DNA from: Babylonia areolata
Taxonomy: Eukaryota; Mollusca; Gastropoda; Neogastropoda; Buccinidae
NCBI RefSeq assembly: GCF_041734735.1
Contig: NC_134897.1
Location: forward strand, 4,602,441-4,666,440
DNA length: 64,000 bases
Direction: 5' to 3'
This document shows positions 22,027 to 35,400 of this stretch, one piece after another. How positions within the stretch are numbered: position 1 is the stretch's first letter; every line of letters begins with the position of its first letter. The position numbers and the translations under genes were made by a program. A model generated the notes under the pieces. That model saw only the letters and a program-made list of their open reading frames with translations. It did not search any database and had not been told where the DNA came from.

Positions 22027-22431
22027 TGTGTTAACTTACCTCTGGATTCCAGGATCAATATCTTCAGTTAGCGTGGTGACCTTGGTGGAAGCTTACTGTA
22101 AATATACATCTAATGCGTCGTGCTGTGTCTCTGGGGTAAACTATTGTACTGGCGACCATCCCTTTGAATTTACAGGACACTTCAACCGGGGTTCCTACAC
22201 TTTGTTTTGTGCTCTGGGGAATTTTTTCATCGATTTTCAGAGGTACCTTTATCTTTTTTAGATTATTTGAAATAAAATAAAAAGATACATGTTTTTCGGG
22301 TTTTTTTTTTTTCTCTTTTTAAATTTTTATATTTATTTTTCTTTTAAACTAAGATCCAAAGATGACGTAAAAACACTGCGTTACATGATCTCGAGATGAC
22401 GTGTGTTTTTTTTTATCTCGTCATTCTTATA
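22027..22431. other. Flank, possibly the 5' region of the following LINE
   Basis: No gene is recognised. The AT-rich stretch 22258-22431 directly precedes the ORF1-like frame and may be its leader. Confidence 0.35.
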
Positions 22432-24044
22432 ATGGAATTTCGTATTGGAAAAGACAGTCCTTATTTCACAGTGACAACGCCCACGAAACAAGTTCAATTA
22501 AAATATCGTCAGTCATCATTTGTGCCCGATTTTGTGAATACAGAAAATCAGTTTCATGTTCTCATAAAGGACACCGAAAACAATTCTTAAAATTTAAAAC
22601 TAAAACATTTATATCTGCACTATCATACGAAAGCGATTGTTTCAGCTGTTGGGGAAGTTATATCCATTTCAAAATTAAAGAGTGGTAGTTTTCATGTTAA
22701 ATGTAAAAATGAGACAATACAAAAAACTTCTGCAGACACAGACAGTTGCTGACATCCCAGTTATTACTACAAAGCCTCAGATGAAAACAGTTGGAATCGT
22801 TTTCCATGAACTTGACACTGACTTTCTTGTGGCTATACCTATTGTGAATGCCTGTCGAAAGATAACATTGAAGAATGGAAAAATAGCAAATGTAATTACG
22901 TTCAGACTGCAAAGTCTTCCAGAAAAAATTACGATTGACAATATTCCTCATAACATTGTCCCATATTGTGCACCTGTGAAAGATGCACATGTCAAGAACT
23001 CCATCAAACCAAAACATTTTGTCACTCCAAGTTAACACTGTGCAGCAGATGTGGTCAACAGTCTCATACTCGGGAACATTGTACCGAAAAGTATTTTTGT
23101 CATAACTGTAAAGGTGACCACTCTGCTGCATTCCATGGATGTCCTGCAAAAGTTAGGGAACGAAAAGCTAACAAAATAAAATCTAAAACTTATATTTCTT
23201 TTCAAGAGGCTATTGGACTGACCCAAAATGAAGTGTCTCGGAAACCTTGTCACTGTGGCACGAAGACAACATATGCTGAAGCCACCCGTTTTACACCAAG
23301 TCTTTACAAGGCAACACAGACTGAAACTGTAAAGTATAATTGCGTTTCGACACAAACTGATGAGAAAAATAGGGTCAGTTTCTCGGAAGACCACCCGTCG
23401 AAATCGTCGCTGCGGTCGTCTGGTGATCAACGTGGCGACCACCCGTCCAAATCGTCGTTGCGGTCGGCTGGTGGTCAACGTGGCAGCCACCAATCAACAT
23501 CGTCATTGCGGTGGTCTGGTGGTCAACGCGGCGACCACCCGCCAACATCGTCGTTGCGGTCGGCTGGCAGTCAACATGTCGACTATCAGTCAACATCGTC
23601 AACTGGTGGTAGGCATGGCAACAATTCATCAACATCGTCTGAGCAGTCGGCTGGAGGTAGACGCGGCGACCTTTCATCAACATCATCAGTGCAGGCAGCT
23701 GGTGGTCAGCGCAGCAACCATATCCTAATATATTGTTTAGTTTGTAAGCAAAAGCTAATGACCTTTTGCATTCAAATGAAAATGTGATTTATGGCGAAAA
23801 CAAATAAGAAAAATATCAGATGTGAAATTTCTTTCATGCAATGGAATTGCAGATCCATTGCTTCTAATCTAGATTATTTACATGAATATCTTGGTCAAAA
23901 TAACCATCAAGTTTTACTTTTACAATCCTTAAATGTAACTAAAAATAAATTACCTTCTTTAAAAGGATACTATTTTCCTCCTTTGTATCACACAGACCGT
24001 TCTGAAAGGGTTACCACGGCATTGTATGTCCAGTCAGGTCATTA
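22432..24044 (+). mobile_element. LOA/Jockey-like LINE, ORF1 and start of ORF2
   Basis: ORF1 runs from about 22432 to 23787 through several frame changes. Its middle has two zinc knuckles (CSRCGQQSHTREHC and CHNCKGDHSAAFHGC), as in gag-like ORF1 proteins of this LINE group. The C-terminal part (23386-23730) is a tandem array of 15-residue units around SSLRSAGGQRGDH. ORF2 opens at 23791 with the endonuclease start (ISFMQWNCRSIASNLDYL) and is cut at 24044 by the LINE at 24045-28189. It resumes at 28190. Confidence 0.8.
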
Positions 24045-27000
24045 GATCTGCTCCTGGTAACCTGAAATCCAGTACAACATGTTCAGGGTCGGATTGCCAG
24101 CGACTAAACCGGCACTCCCACCGCTCCCTTCCGGGATTGGTGAGGCGGGTGGCTAGACACCCTTATGGAATTAAAAACGAGATCCATAAAAGGGCGACGG
24201 CTCATGAGAGCCACTGACGGCCACCTAGCTCCACCGTGCTGTGTGCATGCCACACGCAGTTGGTCCCCGGGGTGTGTCTACTCATGCATGCGAAGTCTGG
24301 ATCCGGCAGAATCTGCGGAAGAAACCTATCGGTTCAACGGAGAGGAAGGCGGTTACAGCAACGCACTGTGAAGATATCCGAAAGGATATCTTGGTCATCC
24401 ACTGCATCCATGCTCATCCTCCAGTCGTCTCGACTTAGTCTTGCCACTGGAAATTGGTGGACCCGGACGAGAGAGTGAGGTCGATGTTGCGCAACTCCTC
24501 TTCACTTTAAACAAACTCATCGCGCAAATCATCAGTCATCTTTATTGACCTTTCATCCTTCATCATTTCATCGCCGCCAAGTCCTGTGGCGACAGGCGAG
24601 CGACGAAACGACAGGTGTGGTTACACTGGCAGTTGCAGCCGCAGACCTGCACGCAGGCGGCTCAGGCCATAGGGTCGTTCTTCATCGACAGGAGCAGCGA
24701 TGGAGCTCGGCAGCCGTCTGAGCGTCTGAGCAGCCCTCTTTAGGAATGCACTGTTCACCTCCCTGGCATGAGGAAGGGGCTAGAAAAGGTGCCCTAAAAA
24801 TTGCCTGCTCCATATCACCCTGGCCAGCATACCGTGGCTGGCGGGGACCCTACATCAGCGGTCGAAACAAAGAGAAAGAAAAGAAAAAAACAAGGATCGT
24901 TCCTCTCACCATTGGTGCTTGGAACATAAGGACTCTCCTCGACAGAGATAACGCGGACAGACCCCAAAGGAGAACGGCACTAGTTGCATCCGAACTCGCC
25001 AGATACAACATCGACATCGCAGCCTTGAGTGAGACTCGGCTTGCAGGCGAAGGCGAGCTCTGTGAACGGGGTTCTGGTTACACCTTCTTCTGGAGTGGAC
25101 GAGGAAGTGAAGAGCGACGTGAGGCTGGCGTTGGTTTTGCAGTAAAAACAGCACTTGTCAGCAAGCTAGCTGGAATCCCAAAGGGAGTCAACTATAGGCA
25201 TATGACCATGAAACTCACACTGGCATCTGGCCAGAAACACCTCACCATTGTCAGTGCCTACGCCCCAACCATGACCAACCCGGATGAAGTGAATGCGAAG
25301 TTCTACGAGGACCTTCACTCTGTCATTGCTGCTATCCCGAAAGCAGACAAGCTCATCATTCTTAGGGACTTCAATGCTAGAGTTTTTTTGGCTCTGACTA
25401 CATCTCCTGGGATGGATTGATTGGAAAGCATGGCATGGGCCACTGCAAACCAAATGGATTGCTTTTGCTTCAGACCTGTGCAGAGCACGAACTGCTGATA
25501 ACCAACACAGTTTTCTGCCTCCCTACCCGTAACAGGACGTCATGGATGCACCCTCGCTCAAAGCATTGACATCTCATCGATTACGTCATCGTCAGGAAAA
25601 GGGATAGGCAAGATGTACGTGTGACGAAGATCATGTGCGGCGCCGAGTGTTGGACAGACCATCGCCTCGTAGTCTTGAAGCTGAATATTCGAATCCAGCC
25701 CAAGAGACGCCCCCAAGGCCAGAAGGCTCCAAAACGGCTCAACATCACTAAAGTGAAAAACATCACCATCAAACAGACCTTTGGGAAGCTGCTGGAAGAT
25801 CGTCTGGAATCCGCCTTTCTGGACAACCAGAATGTGGAGTCTGACTGGAGGACCCTGCGCGAGATGATCTATAGTACAGCTTCAGAGACCCTGGGACCCA
25901 TGACCAGAAAGCACAAAGACTGGTTTGATGAAAACTGTGATGAAATCAAGCAGCTTCTGGATGAGAAACGCTGTCTGCATCAAGCCTACCTGAGCAACCC
26001 TAAGTCCACATCAAAAAAGGATGCGTACAATGCCATCCGCAGGACTGTTCAGCAAAAGTTACGTCAGATGCAGGATAAGTGGCTGAGTGACAAAGCTGAT
26101 GAGATCCAGTGATATGCTGACAGGCACGATATGAAGAGGTTCTATGATGCCTTAAAAGAAGTCTACGGCACCACATCCTCAGGATCATCCCCCCCCCCCC
26201 CCCCCCCCCCCCCCCCAGTGCAGATGGGAATACCTTGATCACAGAGAAGGAGAAAATTCTCGAACACTGGGCTGAGCACTTCAACAGTGTCTTAAATCGC
26301 CCTTCCTCCATAAATGATGAAGCCATAAACCGTCTCCCACAAGTCCCCATCAATGAAGCACTGGACGATCCGCCAACACTTCTTGAGACCCAGAAAGCAA
26401 TCCGTCTGCTATCCAGTGGCACAGCACCTGGCTCAGACTCCATACCAGCAGAGGTCTACAAGGATGGAGGCACTGTGCTGACTGAGAAGCTCCATCAGCT
26501 GTACTCACTCATGTGGAAAGAAGAGACGATCCCCCAGGATTTCAAAGATGCATCTATCATTCACTTGTACAAGCGAAAGGGGAACCGGCAAGCCTGTGAT
26601 AACCATCGGGGCATTTCCTTGCTCTCCATCGCAGGCAAGATACTTGCCAGGATCCTACTAAACTGCCTCACAGCACACCTTGACCAAGGTCATTTGCCTG
26701 AGAGCCAATGTGGATTCCAGAAAGAGCGCGGAACCACCGACATGGTGTTTGCTGCAAGGCAGCTGCAAGAGAAATGTCAGGAGCAAAATGCTGATCTGTT
26801 CTCCACCTATGTCGACCTCACTAAAGCCTTCGACACCGTGAGTAGAGAGGGACTGTGGAAGATCATGGCCAAGTATGGATGCCCTCGGAAATTTATTTCC
26901 TTGGTCAGCCAATTCCATGAAGGCATGCAGGCTCGAGTCCAGGACAATGGCGAAACATCTGCTCTTTTTCCTGTCACAAATGGTGTCAAGCAAGGCTGCG

Positions 27001-28189
27001 TCCTGGCTCCAACACTGTTCAGCCTCATGTTCTCTGCAATGCTTACTGATGCCTTCAGAGATGGCGATGTTGGAATCGGCCTAAAGTACCGAACAGATGG
27101 CAAGCTGTTTAACCTCAGAAGGCTTCAAGCAAAAACGAAGGTCATGACAGACATCATCAGAGACTTTTTGTTTGCTGATGATTGTGCCCTCAACGCTGGA
27201 TCTGAAGCTGACATGCAACTCAGCGTCGACAAGTTTGCCACTGCCAGCAGGAACTTCGGCCTTACCATCAGCACGAGGAAAACTGAAGTTCTCCATCAGC
27301 CAGCCCCAGGGAAACCCCACGTTGAGCCCAACATCACAGTCAACGGTCAGAGACTCAGTGCGGTGGAGCGGTTCACATACCTTGGCGGCACACTGTTACG
27401 AAATGCGACCATCGACGATGAAATGAACGTCAGGATTGCAAGAGCAAGCGCAACTTTTGGTAGACTCTTTGCAAATGTCTGGAACAGAAGAGGCATTGGT
27501 CTTGAGACCAAACTAAAGGTCTACAGAGCAGTAGTTCTCCCCACACTACTGTACGCCTGCGAAACTTGGACAGTGTACCAACGACATGCCAAGAAGCTGA
27601 ACCACTTCCACACAACATGCCTAAGGAAGCTACTGAACATCAAGTGGCAAGACAGGACCCCAGACACGGAGGTGCTTGCGAAAGCCACCCTTCCCAGCAT
27701 CTTCACCATCCTGATGAACGTGGCGCGCATGCCAGACCATCGGCTGCCCAAAAGGCTCTTCTATGGCGAGCTGCAACAAGGGAAGAGATCACACGGAGGT
27801 CAGAAGAAGCGCTTGAGAGATACTCTGAAAGTCTCTCTGAAAGCGTTTGATATCAACCCTGACTCCTGGGAGGAATCTGCAGTGGACCGTGACAAATGGC
27901 GCGCTGCTGTGCACAAAGGTGCCAAGTTGTGCGAGGCCAACAGGATTACTGCAGCTGTTCAGAAGAGGCAGGCCAGAAAGTCACGGGCAAACAAGCTCCC
28001 TGACAATGATATGCGTGTCTTTGTCTGCCCCAACTGTCAGGGAACATTTCGTGCGCAGATTGGACTATTCAGCCATCTGCGCACTCACAGATAGATTCAC
28101 AAGCATCCCCCCCCACCACCACCACCCTCCCCCCATCCCCGAGCTGGATGACAACGATGGTCATCATCGATCTCGATGGACACACACCA
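24045..28189 (+). mobile_element. C2H2-finger EN-RT LINE, nearly complete, inserted in the LOA/Jockey-like LINE
   Basis: Leader 24045-24745. The endonuclease frame 24746-25420 has LTIGAWNIRTLLD, LSETRLAGEGEL, GYTFFWSGRG and DFNAR. After a frame change the frame 25621-26112 has the linker, followed by a stop and a poly(C) tract (26190-26217). The frame 26235-28094 (619 residues) has PGSDSIPAEVYKDGG, YVDLTKAFDTVSREGLW, TNGVKQGCVLAPTLFS, FLFADDCALN, LLYACETWTVY and a final finger CPNCQGTFRAQIGLFSHLRTH. The domain order fits RTE-group LINEs, though the clade is not settled. The RT part is intact; the EN part is broken. The site shows only a 4-bp ATTA repeat (24041-24044, 28190-28193), and the interrupted ORF2 continues directly after it. 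Confidence 0.9.
26190..26217 (+). repeat. Poly(C) tract inside a LINE reading frame
   Basis: A run of about 28 C lies between GGATCATC and AGTGCAG, inside the coding linker of the C2H2-finger LINE, and breaks the frame there. Confidence 0.9.
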
Positions 28190-31100
28190 ATTATGAGTTC
28201 ATTGCCTCCCCTGTCCCCAAAGGTATTATTGATGTCTCAGCTACAGGTGCCAAGATTAAGATAAATGATATAGTCATAAATTTCCTTTCTATTTATTTTA
28301 AAAATAGTCCTTCTGATTCAAACTCAAACTGGCTTCTGAATTTAGTAAAAGAAAATGAACAATGGGTTGTCGGAGGAGACTTTAACGCCCATGCTCCCTT
28401 TTGGGGAAAAATTGTCAGTCGATCACTAATTCTCGTCTCGTTGAAAATCTAGTAGAGTCCTCTCTATACCTTTTAAATGATGGCAGTATAACAAGAATTC
28501 CTGATGTATCAAGCCACAAGGCTACATCAATTGATTTGACACTTGTTACATCAGACTTAGCGACAATTAGTACATGGGTTGTAGAAGATGATGCACTAGG
28601 CAGTGATCATTTACCAATTACTCTTAAACTTCATAAAAAATCTAAATCTAACGATGTAAGTAATGATGCAATTCCAAAGTTCTACCACGAACAGGCTGAT
28701 TGGGGAAAATATCGATCCTTTCTTTCAAGCCAAAACCTAGATAAAATAGACGTTTTAGACGTTGATATATTTTATGAAAAACTAAAACAATAATTAAAAC
28801 AGCCAAATTATCAATTCAAAAAATAGCACCCACCAGAAAAGGAAAGTATAGTGGTAATATTTGGTGGAATCAAGCGTGTGCACAGGCTGTTGAACTTAAA
28901 AAGAAGACTTTTAAACAATGGTTAAAGGATAGTAAGGAGTTAAAAATGATAACAACATTGAGATTGACAAGAAAAGACTAAAGGACAGGGTGGAGCAATA
29001 CCATGAAGAAATGAGGAAAGCCAAAAATCATCGCAACAGAGTTGTTGCTCAAGTCAAAAGACAATATTGGTCTAATTATTGTATTCAAGAAGTTTCAGAT
29101 TACAAAGATACAAAGAAGGTATGGAAGAAAATTAAGGATATGAAAAATGGGATATCTTTTCAAGAATATCCTATAAAAGTTAATGGAAAATGTTTCCCTA
29201 CCTCTTTAGAAAAAGCAGAAAATTTTGCAGATATGTTTGCCAAAACATGCAATGATGATGGATTAACACCCGAACAGCTGGCTATCAGAATCAATAGTGA
29301 ATCAAATGAACAATATAAGGAACCAGCTCCTAATAATTACATATTTATAAATGCTCCACTCACTTCTAAAGAAGTTGAAGATGCAATTGCGTCATTAGGA
29401 AATAAAAAAAGTAGCTGTAGGTTATGATGGTATTTCGTACACCATGATCAGTCATCTTCCTAAAGAATGGTGCAAGCTTCTTCATACACTTTATGCGAAA
29501 TGTTGGGAAACGGGTAAAACACCTTGTATATTGAAAAAAAGCTATAATTACTCCCATACTTAAATCAGCTAAACCACGATCAGACACATCGAGTTATAGA
29601 CCCACATCCCTAACGTCAGAAAAATCTTGGAGAAAATTATATTGATGAGGCTAACATATTATTGTGATAAAAATAGAATTATTCCGATTGCACAGGCCAG
29701 ATTCAGAAAGGGCAGATCTACTTTAGATCATCTAGTAAAACTGACAACAAACATAAAACAACAGTTTTCAAAGAGTAAGAGTGTTTTGGCCACGTTCTTT
29801 GATGTACAAAAAGCTTATGACCGCATTTGGCATGCCAGACTAATGTTTAAGCTACAGAACATTGGGTTAAGTGGCAATGTATACAGGTATATAAAATCTC
29901 TTTTGACAGAAAGAAGCATCATCACTAAAGTTGGGCAATCTTTGTCGTCTTCAAGATCAATTAAAATGGGTATTCCGCAAGGTTCTATAATTCCCCACTT
30001 CTGTTCAACATAATGTTATATGATTTGCCAAAATATTTGTCTAGATCTATAAATCTCGCCCGATACGCTGATGATATAGCAGTTTGGATGAACGTAACTT
30101 TGCGAAAGAAAACGGGCCTGCGTTATATCAATCACATTAACAATTTATATCAATCAGAACTTGATAAATTAAACATTTATATGAAAAATAATGGATTACA
30201 GTTTTCAACTGAAAAGACACACATGATACTTTTAATAATGGTGCTGCCCCCCAAAAATTACCAACTTTTCATCTTGATGGAAGAGAACTCTTCTACAAAT
30301 CTGAGGTCAAAATCCTTGGTGTTTGTTTTACTCCAAAGCTAAATTGGAAGAAACATCTAGAAAACATGAGATCAAAAGCAATGAAAAAATTCAATGTTCC
30401 TAAAATCGTCAGTAAACAGCCTCAGGGTCAAGATTCAAAAACACTTATTCATCTCTCTACTGCACTGGTAAGATCTAGATTGACGTATGGACAGGAGGTA
30501 TTTTTCTCTGCTCCCAATGCTTTCCTTAAAAAAAATGCAAAGCTTAGATAGCAAAGCCATAACGTTGGCCCTAGGTGTTCCGTTTCATACGAACATATTA
30601 CAGTGGTATAGAGCTGCAGGAATACTACCTCTTAATGAATTAAGAAAGCTAGCATCGGCAAAATATGTAATTAGAGCAAATGCTACAGAAAATTCTATCA
30701 AAACTGAGATTAATATACGATCTGACAAACTTTTTTTTCGAAACGAGCGAAACAGAACAGAAATCTAGAAACTGTTTCTACATACGTGTCAGATACTATT
30801 AATCAATCAAATGTTGATCCACAAAATGTTGCTCCGATTATGAGCACTTCACCAGTTCCATTATGGGTATTAACGGGAGCAGCTTTTGACATTCAATATT
30901 GTGACATTAAGAAAGATGAAAATCCCAGTATACTAGCTTCTCGAGTCAAAACACACTTGTCTGAAACATACCCCCACCACTTAAAAAATATACGGACGGT
31001 TCTGTTCTAGAAAATCAGTTTGCTGGTTCTGGATATGCAATTCCTGCTTTGAAAGTTGAAAAGTCATATCATACTGGAAAGGGCTTCTCAATTTTTACAG

Positions 31101-31790
31101 CTGAATTAATTGCCATCCTTATGGCATTCACATATCAAATTGATCTGCCCCTAAATTTGATTAATATTTTATTTTGTGTCGATTCAAAATCAGTTCTGCA
31201 GTCTATCAAATCAGGTTGTACGAACATTAAATATAACATCATTTTTGAAATAAGATTTTTGATTCAAATGAGAGGAACAAATATTGAAATGTGCTGGATT
31301 CCCTCACACTGTGGGCTTTTCTCTAATGAACGTGCAGATTATCTTGCAAAGCTTGGAGCTAAAAACGCTTTAAATGCAATTGAACTTCCTTATCGTTTAT
31401 CATCATCTGAAATGTGTAATATTGTTGAAAGAAATATGCAAAATTCCTTTCTGTCTTTAGAAGTTAACACTTCTGCCTTATTAAATGCTAAAAGAACTGA
31501 CAGGGCTGTTAAAAGCATGGCATTTAGGTTATTACTAAATGCCCAATACACAAAATATTGTGAAAATATTGAATGCATTTCCAAGGGACGTTTAACGGTA
31601 GAGCACGTTTTAACCCACTGTTTAGCAATGAAACCTTTTTTGCCTCCAGCAATTACGGAACACGTGTTACCAGTTTCAAATGTTAACATTTTTTGGGAAA
31701 AAGTTATATATTTCAAACTGTTCTTTATGAAAGTTAGCTAGTTATGTGTTGAATAGTCCAGTTGGTTGTTTGTTGTAGGTCCCCACATGA
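28190..31790 (+). mobile_element. LOA/Jockey-like LINE, rest of ORF2 (EN end, RT, RNase H) and 3' end
   Basis: Frames resume with HYEFIASPVPKGI, then EN motifs WVVGGDFNAHAP and LGSDHLPITL. RT follows with FFDVQKAYDRIWHARL, KMGIPQGSI and ARYADDIAVW, then an RNase H domain with a TDGS-like start near 30996, FTAELIAILMA, FCVDSKSVLQSI and IPSHCGLFSNERADYLAKL. ORF2 ends at 31741. Several frameshifts are present, so it is defective. The EN-RT-RNase H order with a zinc-knuckle ORF1 points to the I superfamily (LOA-like) or related Jockey elements. Confidence 0.82.
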
Positions 31791-31980
31791 ACCTCTTTTC
31801 AAGTAATAATCTACAGAAGTAGTGCATACAATATTTGATTATTGATAATTGTTTTTGTCCTAATCCCGCTTCCCCCGTCCCGCCTCTCACACACACCCTT
31901 CCAATATTATGTTTTTTCTTTCTCCAATCACTGACACTCACCCTCTCCATTTTAGATTTTGTACTCTATCTTTTCCACAT

Positions 31981-31994
31981 TCTCTCTCTCTCTC

Positions 31995-32027
<33 letters not shown>
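31981..32027. repeat. (CT)n microsatellite
   Basis: A CT dinucleotide run with two interruptions lies at the boundary between two LINEs. Confidence 0.95.
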
Positions 32028-32029
<2 letters not shown>

Positions 32030-32404
32030 ACCTTGCAAGCAGGGCGAAATATGCGCTTTTCTGTATCATGCAAAAATTATCCAGTTTAGAAAATCAATCT
32101 TTTGGATTGTTTATGAAATTATTTGACTGTCAGATTCAACATATTACACAATACGGAGCTGAAATTTGGGGTCTTTACGAATCAGCAATTCAATGTGAAA
32201 AAGTTCATTTATTAGCATTAAAAAAAATTTCTTGGGGTGACTATGAAAACACCTAATGATTTAATCTATGCTGAAACTAATCGATATCCGATATATTTGA
32301 ATTCGATTATCAGATGTATTTCTTATTGGTTAAAAATAATGTGAATGGAAAACGTAAGACTGCCAAGGAAAGCCTACAACATGTTACATGATTTGGATAA
32401 TAGA
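32028..32404 (+). mobile_element. CR1-like LINE, RT C-terminal part, first segment
   Basis: Coding for the region after the RT core: LFDCQIQHITQYGAEIWGLY, EKVHLLALKK, then PNDLIYAETNRYPIYLNS and KAYNMLHDLDNR. A frame change falls in the KKISWGDYEN stretch. It is cut at the Leu-Asp-Asn-Arg codons by the I/Nimb-like LINE and continues at 37193. Confidence 0.8.
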
Positions 32405-32427
32405 AAAGATCGTGCTTAGGTAGCAGA

Positions 32428-35400
32428 ATGACAAAAGCAGAGCGGCTGTCAAAGAAATTCTTTAGAATCGGCAGTTGGAATTGTTCCAGCGCAAGAATGA
32501 GAATCTCAACAATTGAGAAATTGGCATATGATTTTGACATTCTATGTCTCCAAGAGACCAGGACAAGTGCAGACAGACCAATACATTTTGAGAATTTCAC
32601 AGTCTTTCAAAGGAATGAAGGAAGAGGGGTAGCAATCATACTGAACAAAAACCTAAAAAACAAAGTTTCCACCATAAATCTAGAGAAATGGTGTAGCAAC
32701 TCATGTGAATTATTGGGGGTGCGTCTTGACAAACCTGACGGAGTTCACAAAAGCATCGTGCTCATCAATGCCTACGTTCACCCAGGAACCTGCACAACAA
32801 AAGAGGATTGGGCCTTTTTAGAGGAAATAGAGAACGAACTTGGAGACTCGGTCATTATCTGTGGAGACCTCAATGCAAGATCGAAGTTATGGGACCAGCG
32901 GAACACCAACCCACAAGGACTCGCACTTGAAGGAATGATAGGGGAAATTCTTCTTAGCCCTTTAACAACCACATCCCCAACTCGCCTTGGAACAAGACAA
33001 GGGGACAGTGACAGTGTGATCGACATCGCTCTAACATCTCCAAAATTCAGAGCAGAAATGAATGCAGAGACGCTTCCATACCAAGGCAGCGACCACCTCC
33101 CGGTAGCTTTCAGTCTACAGAAACTGTCCGATAAACCCTGTATGAAACTGCGTGATCCATTTCAGTATGAAACCAAAGAGACAACCGTCATCGAAAAATT
33201 AAGACGCAGAAGAAACAAAAGAACGGCACTGAACAGGATACAAACTATTCAGCCCCCATGGTGGAATACCGACACAGAGAGAGCCTGGATAGAAAAACAT
33301 GCGGCTGTCAAACTTTGGCAAAAAGAAAGAACAAAACCATCTCCGGACAAAGATATTGAAACAAAAATGAAAGAAAAAACTAAACAGTTTGAAGTCACTG
33401 CTCAAGAGGCCAAAAATGACAAGTGGAAACAGTTTTGCGAGGCACTCAGTTATGACACAACATTGACAGAGTTCTGGCAATTTTATCGTCGCATGGAAGG
33501 GAAAACGTGCACAACAACAACCCCAGACATGTTAGACACTGACGGAACCAAGCTTAAGACAAATGAAGAAAAAGGATCTGCCTTGCTCAAACGTTTCATA
33601 CAACAGAGTGATCAAAGAAACTTAGATGAGAAAAAGAAATATGTTGAGGAGTTAAACCAAACCCTTATGCAGACTGGACCTGATGATGACTTGACAATGG
33701 ATGATCTAAACGAGGCAATAGCTAAATGCAAGAAAGAATCGGCTCCTGGCCCAGACAAAGTTCGTTACTCAGACATCAAGGAGCTATCGGAAGAAGACAG
33801 AAGCAAACTTTTCAATCTATATCAAAACAGTTTCCACAATGGACAGGTGCCGGAGGACTGGACACACAGCTTCTTAAAACCCATACCAAAACCAGGAAAG
33901 GACCATCGTCAGGTAAGCGGCTACCGGATCCTAACCATGCAAAACATTGTTGGAAAGCTCATGGAACGCATGATAGCCAGGAAACTTGCAAGGGATCTTG
34001 AACACAGGCACATTCTCCCTTCAAATCAAGGTGGTTACAGAACAGGCAAGTCCACATGGGAAAATGCAGCTGCCTTTGCATATGAGGTGTATGAAGGATT
34101 TCAAAGAAAAGAAGAAACACTAGCAGTAGCAATTGACCTTGAAGATGCCTACAATAAAGTCCAGTTTGCGCACCTCATGGAGCTGCTACTAAGGTATGGA
34201 GTAAGTTTGACACTGACAAGATGGATAGCAGCAGCGCTTCAGGAAAGAACCGTCGTCCTACGCCTCGGAGATTGGATGTCTGCACCTTCTAAACTATCCA
34301 TGGGACTGCCACAAGGGTCTCCACTCTCTCCTGTCCTCTACAATGTCTACACGAAGGGCCTTGCAGACTTAAACAACAATGGAATTGCTCGGGTGCTTAC
34401 CCTTGCGGATGACGGCCTGGTCTTCAAAACTTCGAAAAATGCTCAGGAAAGAACTGAAGCCGTCCAGAAACAACTAAACAATATTGCTCAATGGTGCAAA
34501 GACACAGGATCTTCCATCAATCCAGCGAAAGCCCAAACGTTGCTGTGCACCCTCAACAACAAAACCGCGAGCAAATCACCACCTTCTGTGTCATTCGATG
34601 GGATTCAAATTGAGAAAACTGAATGCCTACGCTACCTAGGAATACACCTTGACAGGATGCTGACCTTCAGAAAACATACGGAAAACACTGTTCTCAAATG
34701 CAAAAAGGGCCTTTCAGTCTTAAAAGCAATGGCAACCAAAGGAATTGAACAACGCCACCTCTTCCTGCTATACCAATCACTCGTCCTCAGTGTGATCGAC
34801 TACGGACTTGGGCTAACAACACCGTCTCAAAGCAACCTCCTAAAATTAGAAAGAGTCCAAAATGAAGCTATGAGGCTGATCCTTGGAACAACAAAAGACA
34901 CGCCCACAGAAACCATGCGATACCTGCTTGACCTTCCTTCAGTGCAGGCCAGAAACAAGTTAGAACAGGTCAAGACCTACTTCAAAGCATTAGAAAACCC
35001 TCAAAACCCACTGCATGACGCAGTCAAAGAACCAAAAGGCAGCCGTCTAGGACGAGGAAGATCATGGATGGGGCAAGCAGAAGACACAATCCAGCTAGTA
35101 TGCCGACTTCAAGACCTGAAAGAAACAAAAGAATGGGAGAAAAACCCCGAAAACCTCAACCATCTATTCAACACAGTCATTTCACCCACTCTAGGAAGAC
35201 ATTGTCGGGAATGGCCAGAGGGCAAAACTGATGCGGAAGTGAAGCTGCTTATAGAAGAAAACAGTAAAGAAGAGGACATCATCATATACACAGATGGCTC
35301 AGTCACCAAAGACCAGTCTGGCTGGGGATTCACTGCGAAACAAAATGGAAAAACAATTTGGGAAGAGAATGCTGCCTACAAAGTCACAACCTCCAGCCTA

